Shown here: positions 43,598 to 52,078 of the stretch, one piece after another
How the letters are laid out: each line of letters begins with the position of its first letter
Position numbering within the stretch: position 1 is the stretch's first letter
Translations under genes and position numbers: made by a program
Assembly (NCBI GenBank): GCA_945870855.1
Contig: CAMBTP010000003.1
Span: 45,839-109,838, forward strand
Direction: 5' to 3'
Length of the DNA: 64,000 bases
DNA from: Prosthecobacter debontii
GTDB taxonomy: Bacteria > Verrucomicrobiota > Verrucomicrobiia > Verrucomicrobiales > Akkermansiaceae
The notes under the pieces: model-generated
Told to the model about the DNA's origin: nothing
Seen by the model: only the letters and a program-made list of their open reading frames with translations
The model's database searches: none

Positions 43598-44515
43598 TCA
43601 TCCCGCGCAACCATTCCTCTTGAACCGGCTCGGGGAGATTCCGAATTCTTTGTGATATAGGGTGCTGAAGTAATTGCTGTCGCCGAAGCCGCAGGAGTAG
43701 GCCACTTCGGTGACGTTGGCCTTGGTGGTAAGCAGCATCGCTGCGGCTTTCTGCAATCGCACCTTCTTGAGGTATTCCATGGGTGCCATGCCCACTGCAT
43801 GTTCGAACAACCGGAAGAAATGCCGTCGCGAGACGTGGCAGCACGCGGCGATGTCGTCGATCGTGATCGGCTCGGCGAAATGATTCTCGATGAACTCCAC
43901 CGCGCGCCCGATCCGGGTGCCGGGCGCTGCATCGCCGGTTGCTTCCCACGGCAGGCAGTGCCGCCGCAAAAGCGTGATCAGCAGCAGGAAATAGGCGAAA
44001 GCCGCGACCCGCGCCTCAGGAGAGGCGCTTTTCAGTTCACCTTCGAGCCGTTGGACTAACTCGAGAATCCGGGCAAACTCTGTAGGGCCGAGGTGCAGGC
44101 ATTCGCCCGGTCTTTCCCCGGACCACCAGCGCGGCCCCACGGCAAACAAGGCGTCCCGGTTCATCCAGTCCTCCAGCACCGGGTGGATGGATGCGATAAA
44201 TTCCGGGTCAAAGGCGATGTTGACGATGTCGAGGGAGTGGGTTTCCCGATAAGCATGTTCCTGGTCACGGCTTATCATGAATACGTCCCCGACCTTGATT
44301 GGTAGCGCCTTGGAGCCGAACACCATTAGTCCGGTGCCGCGCGTCACAATCACGATCTCCCAGAACTCGTGGTGGTGCTCGGGATACTCCGGATGTTCGG
44401 TGGCACGCACAACTGCCAGCGGAGGGCCGTGGACTTCCGGTAGGTCGGACCACTTCAGCGTGTGCAGATGAACCACACGCCGCAGCTTTTGCTTGGATTT
44501 CTCAATAGAACTCAT
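43598..44515 (-). CDS. AraC family regulator with cupin sensor domain
   Basis: A 305-residue regulator. The N-terminal cupin domain includes HPEYPEHHHEFWEIVIVTRG and VGDVFMISRDQEHAY. The C-terminal double helix-turn-helix is clear: ITIDDIAACCHVSRRHFFRL and VTEVAYSCGFGDSNYFSTLY with HKEFGISPSRFKR. The start is ATG 44515; the frame continues upstream only from a TTG. It lies upstream of the glycan genes on the same strand and resembles RhaR/RhaS-type regulators, so it probably senses the sugar processed by this locus. Confidence 0.92.
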   Translation of the reverse strand: MSSIEKSKQKLRRVVHLHTLKWSDLPEVHGPPLAVVRATEHPEYPEHHHEFWEIVIVTRGTGLMVFGSKALPIKVGDVFMISRDQEHAYRETHSLDIVNIAFDPEFIASIHPVLEDWMNRDALFAVGPRWWSGERPGECLHLGPTEFARILELVQRLEGELKSASPEARVAAFAYFLLLITLLRRHCLPWEATGDAAPGTRIGRAVEFIENHFAEPITIDDIAACCHVSRRHFFRLFEHAVGMAPMEYLKKVRLQKAAAMLLTTKANVTEVAYSCGFGDSNYFSTLYHKEFGISPSRFKRNGCAG

Positions 44516-44899
44516 CTGCGGATGCGATTTCAAATTTTGATATAAATGTGGCCTAGTGTATTGAAAATTCGTCTATTCGTAGTCAAGGCATGATGATTTT
44601 CTGTTGTTGTTGAGGTAACACCTCCTTGTTCGGCTGGCCTTGAACGGGCGTGAAAAATTCTAATTATCAATGTCTTGGTGCCTTTCAAGGCGGATGTCGT
44701 CAAGGGAATCAAGTTAAGGGATATCGATACCCAAATCAATCTCGATGTTGACCAGCGTTCCAGCCCGAGACGCCTTCACTGCGAAGCAGTCATTCTTCCC
44801 GGGAATATGTGTTGCTCTCAGTCCCAGATGGGCAGCAGCTCGTAGCAGCTTGGTTGAAACCACTCGAAATCCCCGCGAATACGCTTTTATGGTATTATC
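44516..44899. other. Intergenic region with no clear gene
   Basis: A 384-bp gap between the AraC regulator and the kinase-like pseudogene. On the minus strand a stretch ending near 44710 reads GFRVVSTKLLRAAAHLGLR and looks faintly protein-like, but it has no ATG and overlaps the pseudogene start in antisense. I could not support a gene. Confidence 0.4.
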
Positions 44900-45438
44900 A
44901 TGTTTCCGAAAAATAGCCGCAAGGTCACTGCGGAAGAAATGCTAGAACAATGTCGCCGCAACCGCCAGGAAGCCCGGATTCTGGAAAACCGGGATCGCAC
45001 TTACGAAATCGACCCCCCTCCGTCAGGCTTGCGGATTTCTGCTCCCGTCTTGATAAGCGCCAAGTCGAAAGCGAGCTAGACGCGATCTTCCGAGAAAGCC
45101 CGGAGTTCGGACGCAATCTTGCGCACAGGCTCTCACCGTTTTTAGAAATCTACGAATCGGGCGCTCTCACATTGATCGGAGCTGGTGGCGAGGCGGCGGT
45201 GTTCGGTGACCCTGCGAACCAACAGGTCATTAAGCTTTGTGGCCCGCCCGCACATTGTCATTTCGGCTGGATTCCCCATCGGGAACCATGTAGCGGAGAA
45301 ACCCTCGAACTGCTCACTTGGAAAAAAGACTCCTTTCTTGCCACTGATGTCCGGCCGGAAAATGCGCTTGTCGCCGAGGCAACAGGAATGATCCATCCCA
45401 TCGACTTCATCGTCGCCGGCCGCGAGATCGTTCCGTAG
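44900..45438 (+). pseudogene. Frameshifted, internally deleted kinase-like gene
   Basis: An ATG at 44900 opens a frame, FPKNSRKVTAEEMLEQCRR and ILENRDRTYEIDPPPSG, that runs to a TAG near 45079. A second frame shifted relative to it continues with the likely rest of the protein: FGRNLAHRLSPFLEIYESG, ALTLIGAGGEAAVFGD, QQVIKLCGPPAHCHFGW, and near the end TDVRPENALVAEATGMIHPI. GGEAAVF with VIKL looks like a kinase glycine loop and beta-3 lysine, and D-x-x-P-E-N-A like a catalytic-loop remnant. Spacing between them is too short for a kinase lobe, so I infer a frameshift plus internal deletion. Confidence 0.55.
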
Positions 45439-45451
45439 TTACCACCGCATG

Positions 45452-45494
45452 GCCTATCGAACGCGATTTTACAATCGCGCCATCGTTCATAGGC
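45452..45494. repeat. Imperfect cruciform
   Basis: The core CGCGATT-TTAC-AATCGCG (45462-45479) is a perfect seven-base stem. It is extended by GCCTAT (45452-45457) pairing with ATAGGC (45489-45494) and GAA with TTC, with a bulge on one side. There is no T-tract. It lies just after the kinase-like pseudogene; function unknown. Confidence 0.45.
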
Positions 45495-45635
45495 AAAAAG
45501 GATTCTCTTTTAGTGTCCGTCATTTTTCCCGGGAATTTACGGGGTCATGGCTGGGGCAGTCTCCGCCAAATCATATTTTCCCGGCCTGCCGAACTGAGGA
45601 ATTGAACTCCCTCCTCCGCTGTCTATTATCTCCGC

Positions 45636-46091
45636 ATGAGCGATATAGCCCTACGCATTTCCGAAGACATCAAGACCGCCATGCGCGCGAAGGATTCCAC
45701 CGCACTCAACGCCCTGCGCGCGCTGAAGAGCGCGATGACCAATGCCGCCATCGAGAAGGGCGGACTTGGCACGCTGCTGGATGAGCCAGAGACGCTTGCC
45801 GTGATCCGCAAGCAGATTAAACAGCGCCAGGATTCCATCGAGCAGTTTGAAAAGGCCGGTCGAGCGGAACTGGCCGCGAACGAGAAAGCGGAGATCGCAA
45901 TCCTTTCCCAGCACCTCCCCGTCGCACTCACCGAAGAGCAGATTGCAGCAATCGTCGATCAGGCCGTTTTGGAAACAGGCGCATCCTCGAAGGCGGAGAT
46001 GGGCAAGGCGATGAAGCGTGCGCAGGAGCTTTCCGAAGGCCGCGCCGACGGCAAGCTGCTGTCCGCGGCGGTGATGAAACGGCTTGCGTGA
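45636..46091 (+). CDS. yqeY: GatB/YqeY domain protein
   Basis: A 151-residue all-helical protein of the YqeY family: IKTAMRAKDSTALNALRALKS at the start, KQRQDSIEQFEKAGRAELA in the middle, and EIAILSQHLPVALTEEQI before the C-terminal GatB-like domain with MGKAMKRAQELSEGRADGK. The family resembles the tRNA-binding tail of amidotransferase subunit GatB; cellular role uncertain. The next gene begins just after its stop, so the two may be co-transcribed. Confidence 0.93.
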   Translation: MSDIALRISEDIKTAMRAKDSTALNALRALKSAMTNAAIEKGGLGTLLDEPETLAVIRKQIKQRQDSIEQFEKAGRAELAANEKAEIAILSQHLPVALTEEQIAAIVDQAVLETGASSKAEMGKAMKRAQELSEGRADGKLLSAAVMKRLA

Positions 46092-46138
46092 AGGAACCGT
46101 CGCTTGCGCTCTGGGTCAGGCTTGTGTTTCATGTCAGT

Positions 46139-47263
46139 ATGTTTCGGATATTCATTGCCTCTCTTTGCCTTGGAACACAGCTCTACGCCGTCACCATTCC
46201 TCATGCCGAGGCGGGCAAACACGTGGGTCAGGAGGTAACTCTCACCGGCAAGGTCTCCGGCGTGCGGACGATCCCTTCCGGCATGACTTTCGTGAACTTC
46301 GGTGTGCGAGGTGCGGCGGATGCGTTTACCGCTGTAGGGAAACCGGGTGTTGTCGATGGGCAAGCGCTGCTCACCTATGACGGCAAGAACGTGGAGGTAA
46401 CCGGCACGATTGAACTTTTTAAAGACCGCCCGCAGATCGTTCTGAAAGGAGCCGAATCCATCCGCCTGTCTGGAGCCGCTCCAGGAGCAGAACCCGCGCC
46501 CGCGCCCGGAACGACGGGAAAACCTGCACCGTCTGTAACTACGCCCGCCGCTTTCGTGATCGAGCCACTGAATCTCAAGCTCGAGCGTGAGGAAGTGCGG
46601 ATGGCTGGCGAATCACACTCGGGATTTGTCCCTACGAATGCAGAGGTGTTTATCGCCTTACCGAATAATTTCAAACCGCAGGCAGGCCAACGCGTGCTTG
46701 CCGTGGTGCCGGATTTCAAAAGCGAAGAGGAACTGGAAAAACTCGTCAGGCTGCACGCGGAGGTGGCCGTGCCGAAGGGGTGGGTGGTTCTCACCGCGCA
46801 TTGCCCAACACCTGATGAATTTCCTACCGACGGTCTCGACGCCGCCTGCATCACCGCCACCATCCGCCACCTCGCCAGCAAATATCCCGGCGCCGAAGAA
46901 TGGCCGCTTTTCCTCACGGGAAGCTCCATGGGTGCAGGACGAGCCTGTCTCGCATCCGGCGCATTGATCAAGCAGGACTTCGATGTCCCAGGGATTTTCC
47001 TCAGCTCTCTAAAATGGCAGGACATTACGAAATCCGTAAAAACATTCTCTCCTTCCAAAAACGCGATCAGGAATTTGAAGGCCTATATTTCACAAGGCGA
47101 GAAAGACTTCTACGCAACGAAAGCGCAGAGCCTCGCAGAAGCAGAAGAAATCCGTGAAGCGGGCGTGAAAGATGTGCGCCATGAAGTCCACCCCGGAAAA
47201 GGCGGCATGGATGCAGCGAGTTTGACCAAGGCGTTGGAATGGTTTGAACAAGCGGAGAAGTAA
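46139..47263 (+). CDS. Exported OB-fold plus alpha/beta-hydrolase protein
   Basis: The 374-residue protein has a signal peptide (MFRIFIASLCLGTQLYA). Residues about 20-110 look like an OB-fold (GQEVTLTGKVSGVRTIPSG, KNVEVTGTIELFKDRPQIVL). A Pro-rich linker follows. The C-terminal half is an alpha/beta-hydrolase with RVLAVVPDFKSEEELEKLV and the nucleophile elbow GSSMG in FLTGSSMGAGRACLASG. A His near HEVHPGKGGMDAAS could complete the triad. A GTG at 46088 overlapping the yqeY stop would give a longer N-terminus without a good signal peptide. Substrate unknown. Confidence 0.7.
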   Translation: MFRIFIASLCLGTQLYAVTIPHAEAGKHVGQEVTLTGKVSGVRTIPSGMTFVNFGVRGAADAFTAVGKPGVVDGQALLTYDGKNVEVTGTIELFKDRPQIVLKGAESIRLSGAAPGAEPAPAPGTTGKPAPSVTTPAAFVIEPLNLKLEREEVRMAGESHSGFVPTNAEVFIALPNNFKPQAGQRVLAVVPDFKSEEELEKLVRLHAEVAVPKGWVVLTAHCPTPDEFPTDGLDAACITATIRHLASKYPGAEEWPLFLTGSSMGAGRACLASGALIKQDFDVPGIFLSSLKWQDITKSVKTFSPSKNAIRNLKAYISQGEKDFYATKAQSLAEAEEIREAGVKDVRHEVHPGKGGMDAASLTKALEWFEQAEK

Positions 47264-47311
47264 ACCGTTTCGCCATTGCCCATTCATATGGGCGTGCTAA
47301 ATATTTTGCGG

Positions 47312-48616
47312 ATGTTTGAGGTAAGACAAAAACCCGATATGGTCGAGCGCGCTCTGGTCGTGCGGCTGTATTTCGATAAAAGCGAGGAAACGGAGTCCGC
47401 CTCGCTACTGGCGGAGCTGGGTGAACTCGTCTCTACCCTCGACATCGGAATCGCGGAGTCGGTGCTGGCGCGCTCACGGGAAATGCACAAAAAGTTTCTC
47501 TGCGGCACTGGCAAGGCGGCGGAGATTGTCGAACTGGCCAAGGCTCACGAGTGCGACGTGATCGTGATCGACAACAATCTCTACCCCTCCCAACAGCGTG
47601 AGTGGGAAAAACTTTCCGACCTCTGCGTGATCGACCGCGAGGAGGTCATCTTGGATATTTTCGCAAAGCGCGCTCACACCCGCGAAGCCCGCCTCCAAGT
47701 GGAACTGGCACGGATGCAATACGCCCTGCCCCGCCTAGCGCGGATGTGGGGGCACCTTGACCGCGAGGGCGGCGGCGGTGGCAGCGGCTCCGGTGGCGGC
47801 GGCGGTGCCGAGCGCGGCATGGGCGAGAAACAGATCGAGATCGACCGGCGACTCGCTCACATGAGCATCGACCGCTGTAAGCGCGAGCTGGAACTCGTCC
47901 GCAAGCAACGCAAGACTCAACGCAAGGAGCGCGAGAAAATGGAAACTCCGCATGGCTCCATCGTCGGCTACACGAACGCGGGCAAATCCACCCTGCTCAA
48001 CCTCCTCTCCGGCTCCGACGTATTGGCGAAAGACATGCTATTCGCAACGCTCGATACCACCACCCGCCGCATCGAGTTGCCCGACGGCCAGCCGCTTCTC
48101 ATCACTGATACGGTGGGTTTTGTTAGAAATCTCCCGCACCGCCTTGTCGAGGCCTTCAAGGCCACTCTGGAGGAATCCGTGCTCTCCGATTTCCTCATTC
48201 ATGTGCTCGACGCCACCGCCCCTGAGATCATGCGTTTCCACGACACTACGCTCTCGGTTTTAGAGGAGCTGGGTGCACTGGACAAACCCGTCATCACGAT
48301 CCTGAACAAAATCGACCTCGTGGAGGATCCGGAAATTCTGGAGCGCCTCGACCGGGATTTCCCCGATGCGATCCGCGCCTCCTCGCTCACCGGCGAGGGA
48401 ATGCCGGAGCTTCTAAATGCCTGCTCCCACGTCCTCGCGGATCGCGTCGCCCGCCGCCAATACCGCATCCCCCAGATGCGCGGCGATTTACTCCACCTCC
48501 TCCACACCGACGCGAAAGTCCTCTCCACCGATTACGAACAAAACGACATCCTCGTCAGCGCCGTCGTCCCCGCAGCCATCGCCGGGCGGCTCTCCTCGTT
48601 CCTGATTCCCGTCTGA
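47312..48616 (+). CDS. hflX: Ribosome-associated GTPase HflX
   Basis: A translational GTPase-like protein of about 434 residues that rescues or splits stalled ribosomes. The N-terminal domain has FLCGTGKAAEI; a glycine-rich loop GGGGGSGSGGGGGAERG is followed by GEKQIEIDRR. The GTPase part has G1 GYTNAGKSTLLN, G3 DTVGFVRNLP, G4 NKID and G5 SSLTGEG. The start is taken at MFEVRQKPDMVERAL, with an alternative ATG at 47288. An exported L,D-transpeptidase follows after 5 bp. Confidence 0.95.
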   Translation: MFEVRQKPDMVERALVVRLYFDKSEETESASLLAELGELVSTLDIGIAESVLARSREMHKKFLCGTGKAAEIVELAKAHECDVIVIDNNLYPSQQREWEKLSDLCVIDREEVILDIFAKRAHTREARLQVELARMQYALPRLARMWGHLDREGGGGGSGSGGGGGAERGMGEKQIEIDRRLAHMSIDRCKRELELVRKQRKTQRKEREKMETPHGSIVGYTNAGKSTLLNLLSGSDVLAKDMLFATLDTTTRRIELPDGQPLLITDTVGFVRNLPHRLVEAFKATLEESVLSDFLIHVLDATAPEIMRFHDTTLSVLEELGALDKPVITILNKIDLVEDPEILERLDRDFPDAIRASSLTGEGMPELLNACSHVLADRVARRQYRIPQMRGDLLHLLHTDAKVLSTDYEQNDILVSAVVPAAIAGRLSSFLIPV

Positions 48617-48621
48617 ATTTT

Positions 48622-49833
48622 ATGCGCATCATATCCCTAGTCCTCCTGCTCTGCCTGATCCACGTCCACGCCCAAACGCCGGTTGAAAAAGGCCGCGTCC
48701 TCAAGGCGCTGCCACTCGATTTCGATGATTCCCCGCAGCCATCCGCACCTCCCGAGCCCGTGCCCGAGCCCGAGCCAGCACCCGCACCCGCACCTCAACC
48801 GACTCCCGAGCCGCAGCCAACAACCGAACCGGCTCCCGAACCCACGCTGACTCCCGCCCCATCTCCCAATCCCGCCTCGATTGAGCCTTCTCCCATCGAT
48901 CAAAAACCCACGGGCGACGATGCGGTGAGGCTCCAGATTTTCCTCGATCATGCGAACTTCGGCCCCGGCGTGATCGATGGAAAAATCGGCCAGTTTTCCG
49001 AGCTTGCGGTAAAATCATGGAACGAGCTTCACGGCCATCCTCAGGATAGCTGGACGGCAGTCAACACTGCCGCCCGCAAGGCTGTGCCAACTCCTTTCGC
49101 CGTCGCCATCGTCCCCGAAATTTCTGAGAAATGGGTGGATACCGAGCTCACCTACAAACGCTCCCAACAAGGCAGCGTGAAACGCATGTCTTATCGCGCG
49201 ATCGTGGAGTTCATGTCGGAGCGCTACCACACGGACATCCCCTATCTCACGGCGCTCAATCCAAACGTGAAAATCTACAACCTCAAGCCGCGGGACACCC
49301 TCATCGTCCCGAACGTAAATGCATTTCAGATCGAGAACCTCACTGGGGCCATGTTCAAGGAGGATGAAGCCCTCAGCCAGCGCCACGCCGTCATCGACAC
49401 GAAGCTCAACCAAGTGCGCATCTACGAGGCGAATCTACGCGCTCTCGTTATCGCCGATCCAGACGCCCCCGCCAGTGTCGCCAACCAATCGCTCATTGCC
49501 ACTTTCCCGATCACGCCCGGCAAGCCCGAGTTCATCCGCTACGGAAAATGGACAATGCAGAACGCCGTGGAACTCCCCGTCTGGCGCTACGACCAGCAAC
49601 TCCTCGACACCGGCAAGCGCTCCGACAACGCAATCAACATCGCCGGCGGCCCCAACAACCCAGTCGGCGTCCTCTGGTGCGGCCTTTCCAAACCCGGCAT
49701 CGGCATGCACGGCACTTCCGATCCTGAAACCATCGGCCGCTCCCGCTCAGCAGGTTGCATCCGCCTCGCCAACTGGGACATCGTCCGCATCCCCAGCCTC
49801 CTCCGGCCGGGTTGCAGCGTCGAGATCCGGTGA
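48622..49833 (+). CDS. L,D-transpeptidase (YkuD) with peptidoglycan-binding part
   Basis: A 403-residue exported enzyme that cross-links or anchors to peptidoglycan by 3-3 links. After the signal peptide comes a long Pro-Glu-rich linker (PEPVPEPEPAPAPAPQPTPE), a peptidoglycan-binding-like segment (RLQIFLDHANFGPGVIDGKI), a LysM-like part (YHTDIPYLTALNPN with LKPRDTLIVPNV) and the YkuD domain. The catalytic motif appears as MHGTSDPETIGRSRSAGCIR; the Cys is present, but the His of the SHGC motif is replaced by Ala (SAGC), a variant also known in some relatives. The TGA stop lies in a degenerate repeat. Confidence 0.88.
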   Translation: MRIISLVLLLCLIHVHAQTPVEKGRVLKALPLDFDDSPQPSAPPEPVPEPEPAPAPAPQPTPEPQPTTEPAPEPTLTPAPSPNPASIEPSPIDQKPTGDDAVRLQIFLDHANFGPGVIDGKIGQFSELAVKSWNELHGHPQDSWTAVNTAARKAVPTPFAVAIVPEISEKWVDTELTYKRSQQGSVKRMSYRAIVEFMSERYHTDIPYLTALNPNVKIYNLKPRDTLIVPNVNAFQIENLTGAMFKEDEALSQRHAVIDTKLNQVRIYEANLRALVIADPDAPASVANQSLIATFPITPGKPEFIRYGKWTMQNAVELPVWRYDQQLLDTGKRSDNAINIAGGPNNPVGVLWCGLSKPGIGMHGTSDPETIGRSRSAGCIRLANWDIVRIPSLLRPGCSVEIR

Positions 49834-49940
49834 AATTTCAAATCTCAAGTTCCATTTTTTAAATGAGACTCCGAACCGATTCAAAACTCCTCCGCTTTCT
49901 TTCCTTCGAGAGTTGGAACTTCAATTTTGAATTTTGAATT
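49831..49940. repeat. Gutted S23-element remnant between two genes
   Basis: From the L,D-transpeptidase stop (TGA at 49831-49833) the sequence TGAAATTTCAAATCTCAAG resembles the left S23-element arm. Positions 49899-49940 (CTTTCCTTCGAGAGTTGGAA and then TTTTGAA heptads) resemble the right arm. Only about 45 bp lie between, so the S23 gene is gone. The right arm supplies the TTG start codon of the next gene. Confidence 0.65.
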
Positions 49941-50995
49941 CCTTCACCAAATTCTCCCTACGCTTCGGTGCCTACCTGCTAGTGCTCGGTTACCTCGCGG
50001 GCGATCTCTACGTCTTCAACGGCCCGCTAAACCGCCGCATCCAAGCCTCGCACCCAGACAGCCCGGAATCCATCGCCAAGGCGAAAGCCAACGGCGTGGT
50101 CGCACGCGTCTTCAACCACCACATCACCCGCAGCCAACTCGATTACGCAATCCACGAGCGCCTCTGGCTCGAAGGCAAAAATGCGAGCGACCTTGCACCC
50201 GCCGAAAGGAAACTCGTTACCTACGCCGCCCTCGGCGATCTCATCGATCACCAGCTTCTGCGTGTGAAAACGAAGGTGAATACGTATGAATTGCCAGTTT
50301 CCGATGCCGAGATCGAAGACCGACTCAAACGTTTTACCGCAAGATTCGAAACGAAAGCTGACCTCTTAGCCGCCATGAAAGCGATGGGCATCCCCGATGA
50401 AACCGCCCTCCGCCACCGCATCGCCGCACGCATCCAGCAGGAAAAATACGTCGCCATGCGCGTTGATCCCTTGGTGAAAATCAGCGAGGCGGAGATCACG
50501 GATTTTTACGAAGCGAACAAGCAGTCGCTACAATTCCCCGAACGCATCCGCGCCAAGCACATCTTCATCGCCACCCTCAACAAGTCTTCGGACGCAGTGA
50601 AGACCATCCTCGCAAACGCTCTCTCCGATCTGGACTCCGGCAAGCAAGACTTCCCCGCCCTCTGCAAGCAACTCTCCGAGGACTTCGCCTCCAAGGAAAC
50701 CGGCGGAGACCTCGGCTGGATGTCCAAAGCCCGTCTCCCCATCGATTTCGGCGCAGCCGCCTTCGCCATGAGAAATGATAAACCCGCTCTCGTCCGCACG
50801 AAACTCGGCTGGCACATCCTCCAGATCACCGACCGCAAGCCCGCAGAACCCCGCTCACTCGAAGAAACAAAAGCCGAGATCACCGCCGCCCTCACCGCCG
50901 CAAAACGCCACCAAGCTGTGAATGATTTCCGCAGGGCCCTCCGCCGCTTCGAGGAGGAAAAAATCGACATCTTCCTCGATCAGCTCACGCCGTAG
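49934..50995 (+). CDS. Membrane-anchored parvulin-type peptidylprolyl isomerase
   Basis: A 353-residue PpiC/SurA-like foldase. One N-terminal membrane helix (FGAYLLVLGYLAGDLYVF) is followed by a SurA_N-like helical region and a parvulin domain: RIRAKHIFIATLNK, FPALCKQLSEDFASKETGGD, LGWMSKARLPIDFGAAAFAM and KLGWHILQITDRKP. It should act in the periplasm on outer membrane or secreted proteins. No ATG is available before the membrane helix; the frame opens with TTG at 49934 within the repeat. Confidence 0.88.
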   Translation: MNSFTKFSLRFGAYLLVLGYLAGDLYVFNGPLNRRIQASHPDSPESIAKAKANGVVARVFNHHITRSQLDYAIHERLWLEGKNASDLAPAERKLVTYAALGDLIDHQLLRVKTKVNTYELPVSDAEIEDRLKRFTARFETKADLLAAMKAMGIPDETALRHRIAARIQQEKYVAMRVDPLVKISEAEITDFYEANKQSLQFPERIRAKHIFIATLNKSSDAVKTILANALSDLDSGKQDFPALCKQLSEDFASKETGGDLGWMSKARLPIDFGAAAFAMRNDKPALVRTKLGWHILQITDRKPAEPRSLEETKAEITAALTAAKRHQAVNDFRRALRRFEEEKIDIFLDQLTP

Positions 50996-51018
50996 GCTGT
51001 TTGCCAAAATAATAAGAA

Positions 51019-51095
51019 TGGTCGGGACGGCCAGATTCGAACTGACGACATCCTGCTCCCAAAGCAGGCGCTCTACCAGGCTGAGCTACGTCCCG
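51019..51095 (-). tRNA. tRNA-Pro (anticodon TGG)
   Basis: A 77-nt tRNA with encoded CCA. Acceptor stem CGGGACG pairs perfectly with CGTCCCG. D arm TAGCTCAGCCTGGTAGAGC, anticodon stem CCTGC/GCAGG with loop TTTGGGA, T arm around AGTTCGAATCT. Anticodon TGG reads CCN proline codons. Confidence 0.95.
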
Positions 51096-51195
51096 TGACG
51101 GGGCGGGAAACTGATCCAACGCCCGCACCGACGCAAGCACTTTCATGACAGCTTTCGAAAAAGATCCTTTACTCCGCAATCCCCCACTGCCAATT

Positions 51196-51209
51196 TGTTC
51201 TCAAGAACA
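51196..51209. promoter_or_regulatory. LexA operator (SOS box)
   Basis: TGTTCTCAAGAACA fits the palindrome TGTTC-N4-GAACA, described for Verrucomicrobia LexA. It lies 14 bp before the lexA start codon, suited to autorepression. A further TGTTC half-site follows at 51211. Confidence 0.85.
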
Positions 51210-51223
51210 CTGTTCAACAAACC

Positions 51224-51844
51224 ATGGCACACAACCTCACCACCCGTCAGATCGAGATTCTCGATTACCTCCGCAAATCGCAGCGCGAAACCGGCATCAT
51301 GCCCTCAACGCGGGAGATTCAGCATTATTTCAAATTCGCAAGCCAGACGGCGGCGATGAGCCACCTCCGCGCACTTGAGAAAAAAGGGGTGATCCAACGC
51401 CTGCCTGGTAAAGCCCGTGCCGTTGTTTTCCCTGAGGATCTCGACCGCGCGGAAATCTGTGACATCCCGATTTATGGCCACATCGCAGCAGGTTACGCCG
51501 TAGGTCAGGAGCAAGGTCTGGAACAGGAAGGTTGCCTGTCTATCGATGTCGCCTCCCTCGGCGTCTCCCGCAAACGTGATACTTTCGCTCTAATTGTCCG
51601 CGGCGACTCCATGATCGATGCACACATCTGCGACGGCGACACCGTCGTCCTCGAGCGCCGCGAGCCCCGTAACCGCGATATAGTCGCCGCTCTGATTGAC
51701 GGCGAAACCACCCTGAAACGCTACATTCAGGGGAAAACCCGCACTTACCTCCAAGCCGAGAATCCACGTTTTCCCGATCTCATCCCGGTAGAAGAGCTGA
51801 TCATCCAAGGCGTGCTCGTCGCCCTCGTCCGCAAGGCGGCGTGA
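51224..51844 (+). CDS. lexA: LexA repressor, SOS regulator
   Basis: A 206-residue self-cleaving repressor. The winged helix-turn-helix N-domain includes TTRQIEILDYLRKSQRETGI and STREIQHYFKFASQTAAMSH. The cleavage site is Ala89-Gly90 in HIAAGYAVG; the catalytic Ser129 is in VRGDSMID, and Lys165 in ETTLKRYI. All residues for RecA-stimulated self-cleavage are present. It should repress its own gene through the box at 51196-51209 and other DNA-repair genes elsewhere; uvrB in this window shows no such box directly upstream. Confidence 0.97.
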   Translation: MAHNLTTRQIEILDYLRKSQRETGIMPSTREIQHYFKFASQTAAMSHLRALEKKGVIQRLPGKARAVVFPEDLDRAEICDIPIYGHIAAGYAVGQEQGLEQEGCLSIDVASLGVSRKRDTFALIVRGDSMIDAHICDGDTVVLERREPRNRDIVAALIDGETTLKRYIQGKTRTYLQAENPRFPDLIPVEELIIQGVLVALVRKAA

Positions 51845-51907
51845 CCTAATTTCGCCAGCTCTTCATCCACTCGGAGAAGTGAGCATTTCGAGAAGCAGGA
51901 CTGGTAT

Positions 51908-52024
51908 ATGGCAGTTAGCCAGGACATCTCCGACAACCTTACTGCCCGCGAAAAGAACAACGAAACTCTCATCAAGCGCTACGAGAAATACGGTGCTGAA
52001 TACTACGACTCCTTTGGCCGCTGA
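51908..52024 (+). CDS. Possible 38-residue protein
   Basis: A short frame from ATG 51908 reads AVSQDISDNLTAREKNNE and ends KRYEKYGAEYYDSFGR before TGA. The sequence is highly protein-like, with strong helix and tyrosine content, between lexA and the NifU-like gene. It may be a small protein or the leftover C-terminus of a longer gene. No ribosome-binding site is clear. Confidence 0.4.
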   Translation: MAVSQDISDNLTAREKNNETLIKRYEKYGAEYYDSFGR

Positions 52025-52078
52025 TCGCCCGGAATCTTTCCTCTCGAAAAGCCGCTGAATCCCGCTCATCCTCCGCGC

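Noticed and set aside
44710..44945. A minus-strand stretch reading GFRVVSTKLLRAAAHLGLR and ending NIEIDLGIDIP
   Set aside because: Composition is fairly protein-like, but there is no ATG and no ribosome-binding site, and its 5' part is antisense to the kinase-like pseudogene. Not supported as a gene.
46088..47263. Longer start (GTG at 46088) for the hydrolase gene
   Set aside because: It overlaps the yqeY stop but gives a charged N-terminus ahead of the signal peptide; the ATG at 46139 starts directly at the signal peptide.
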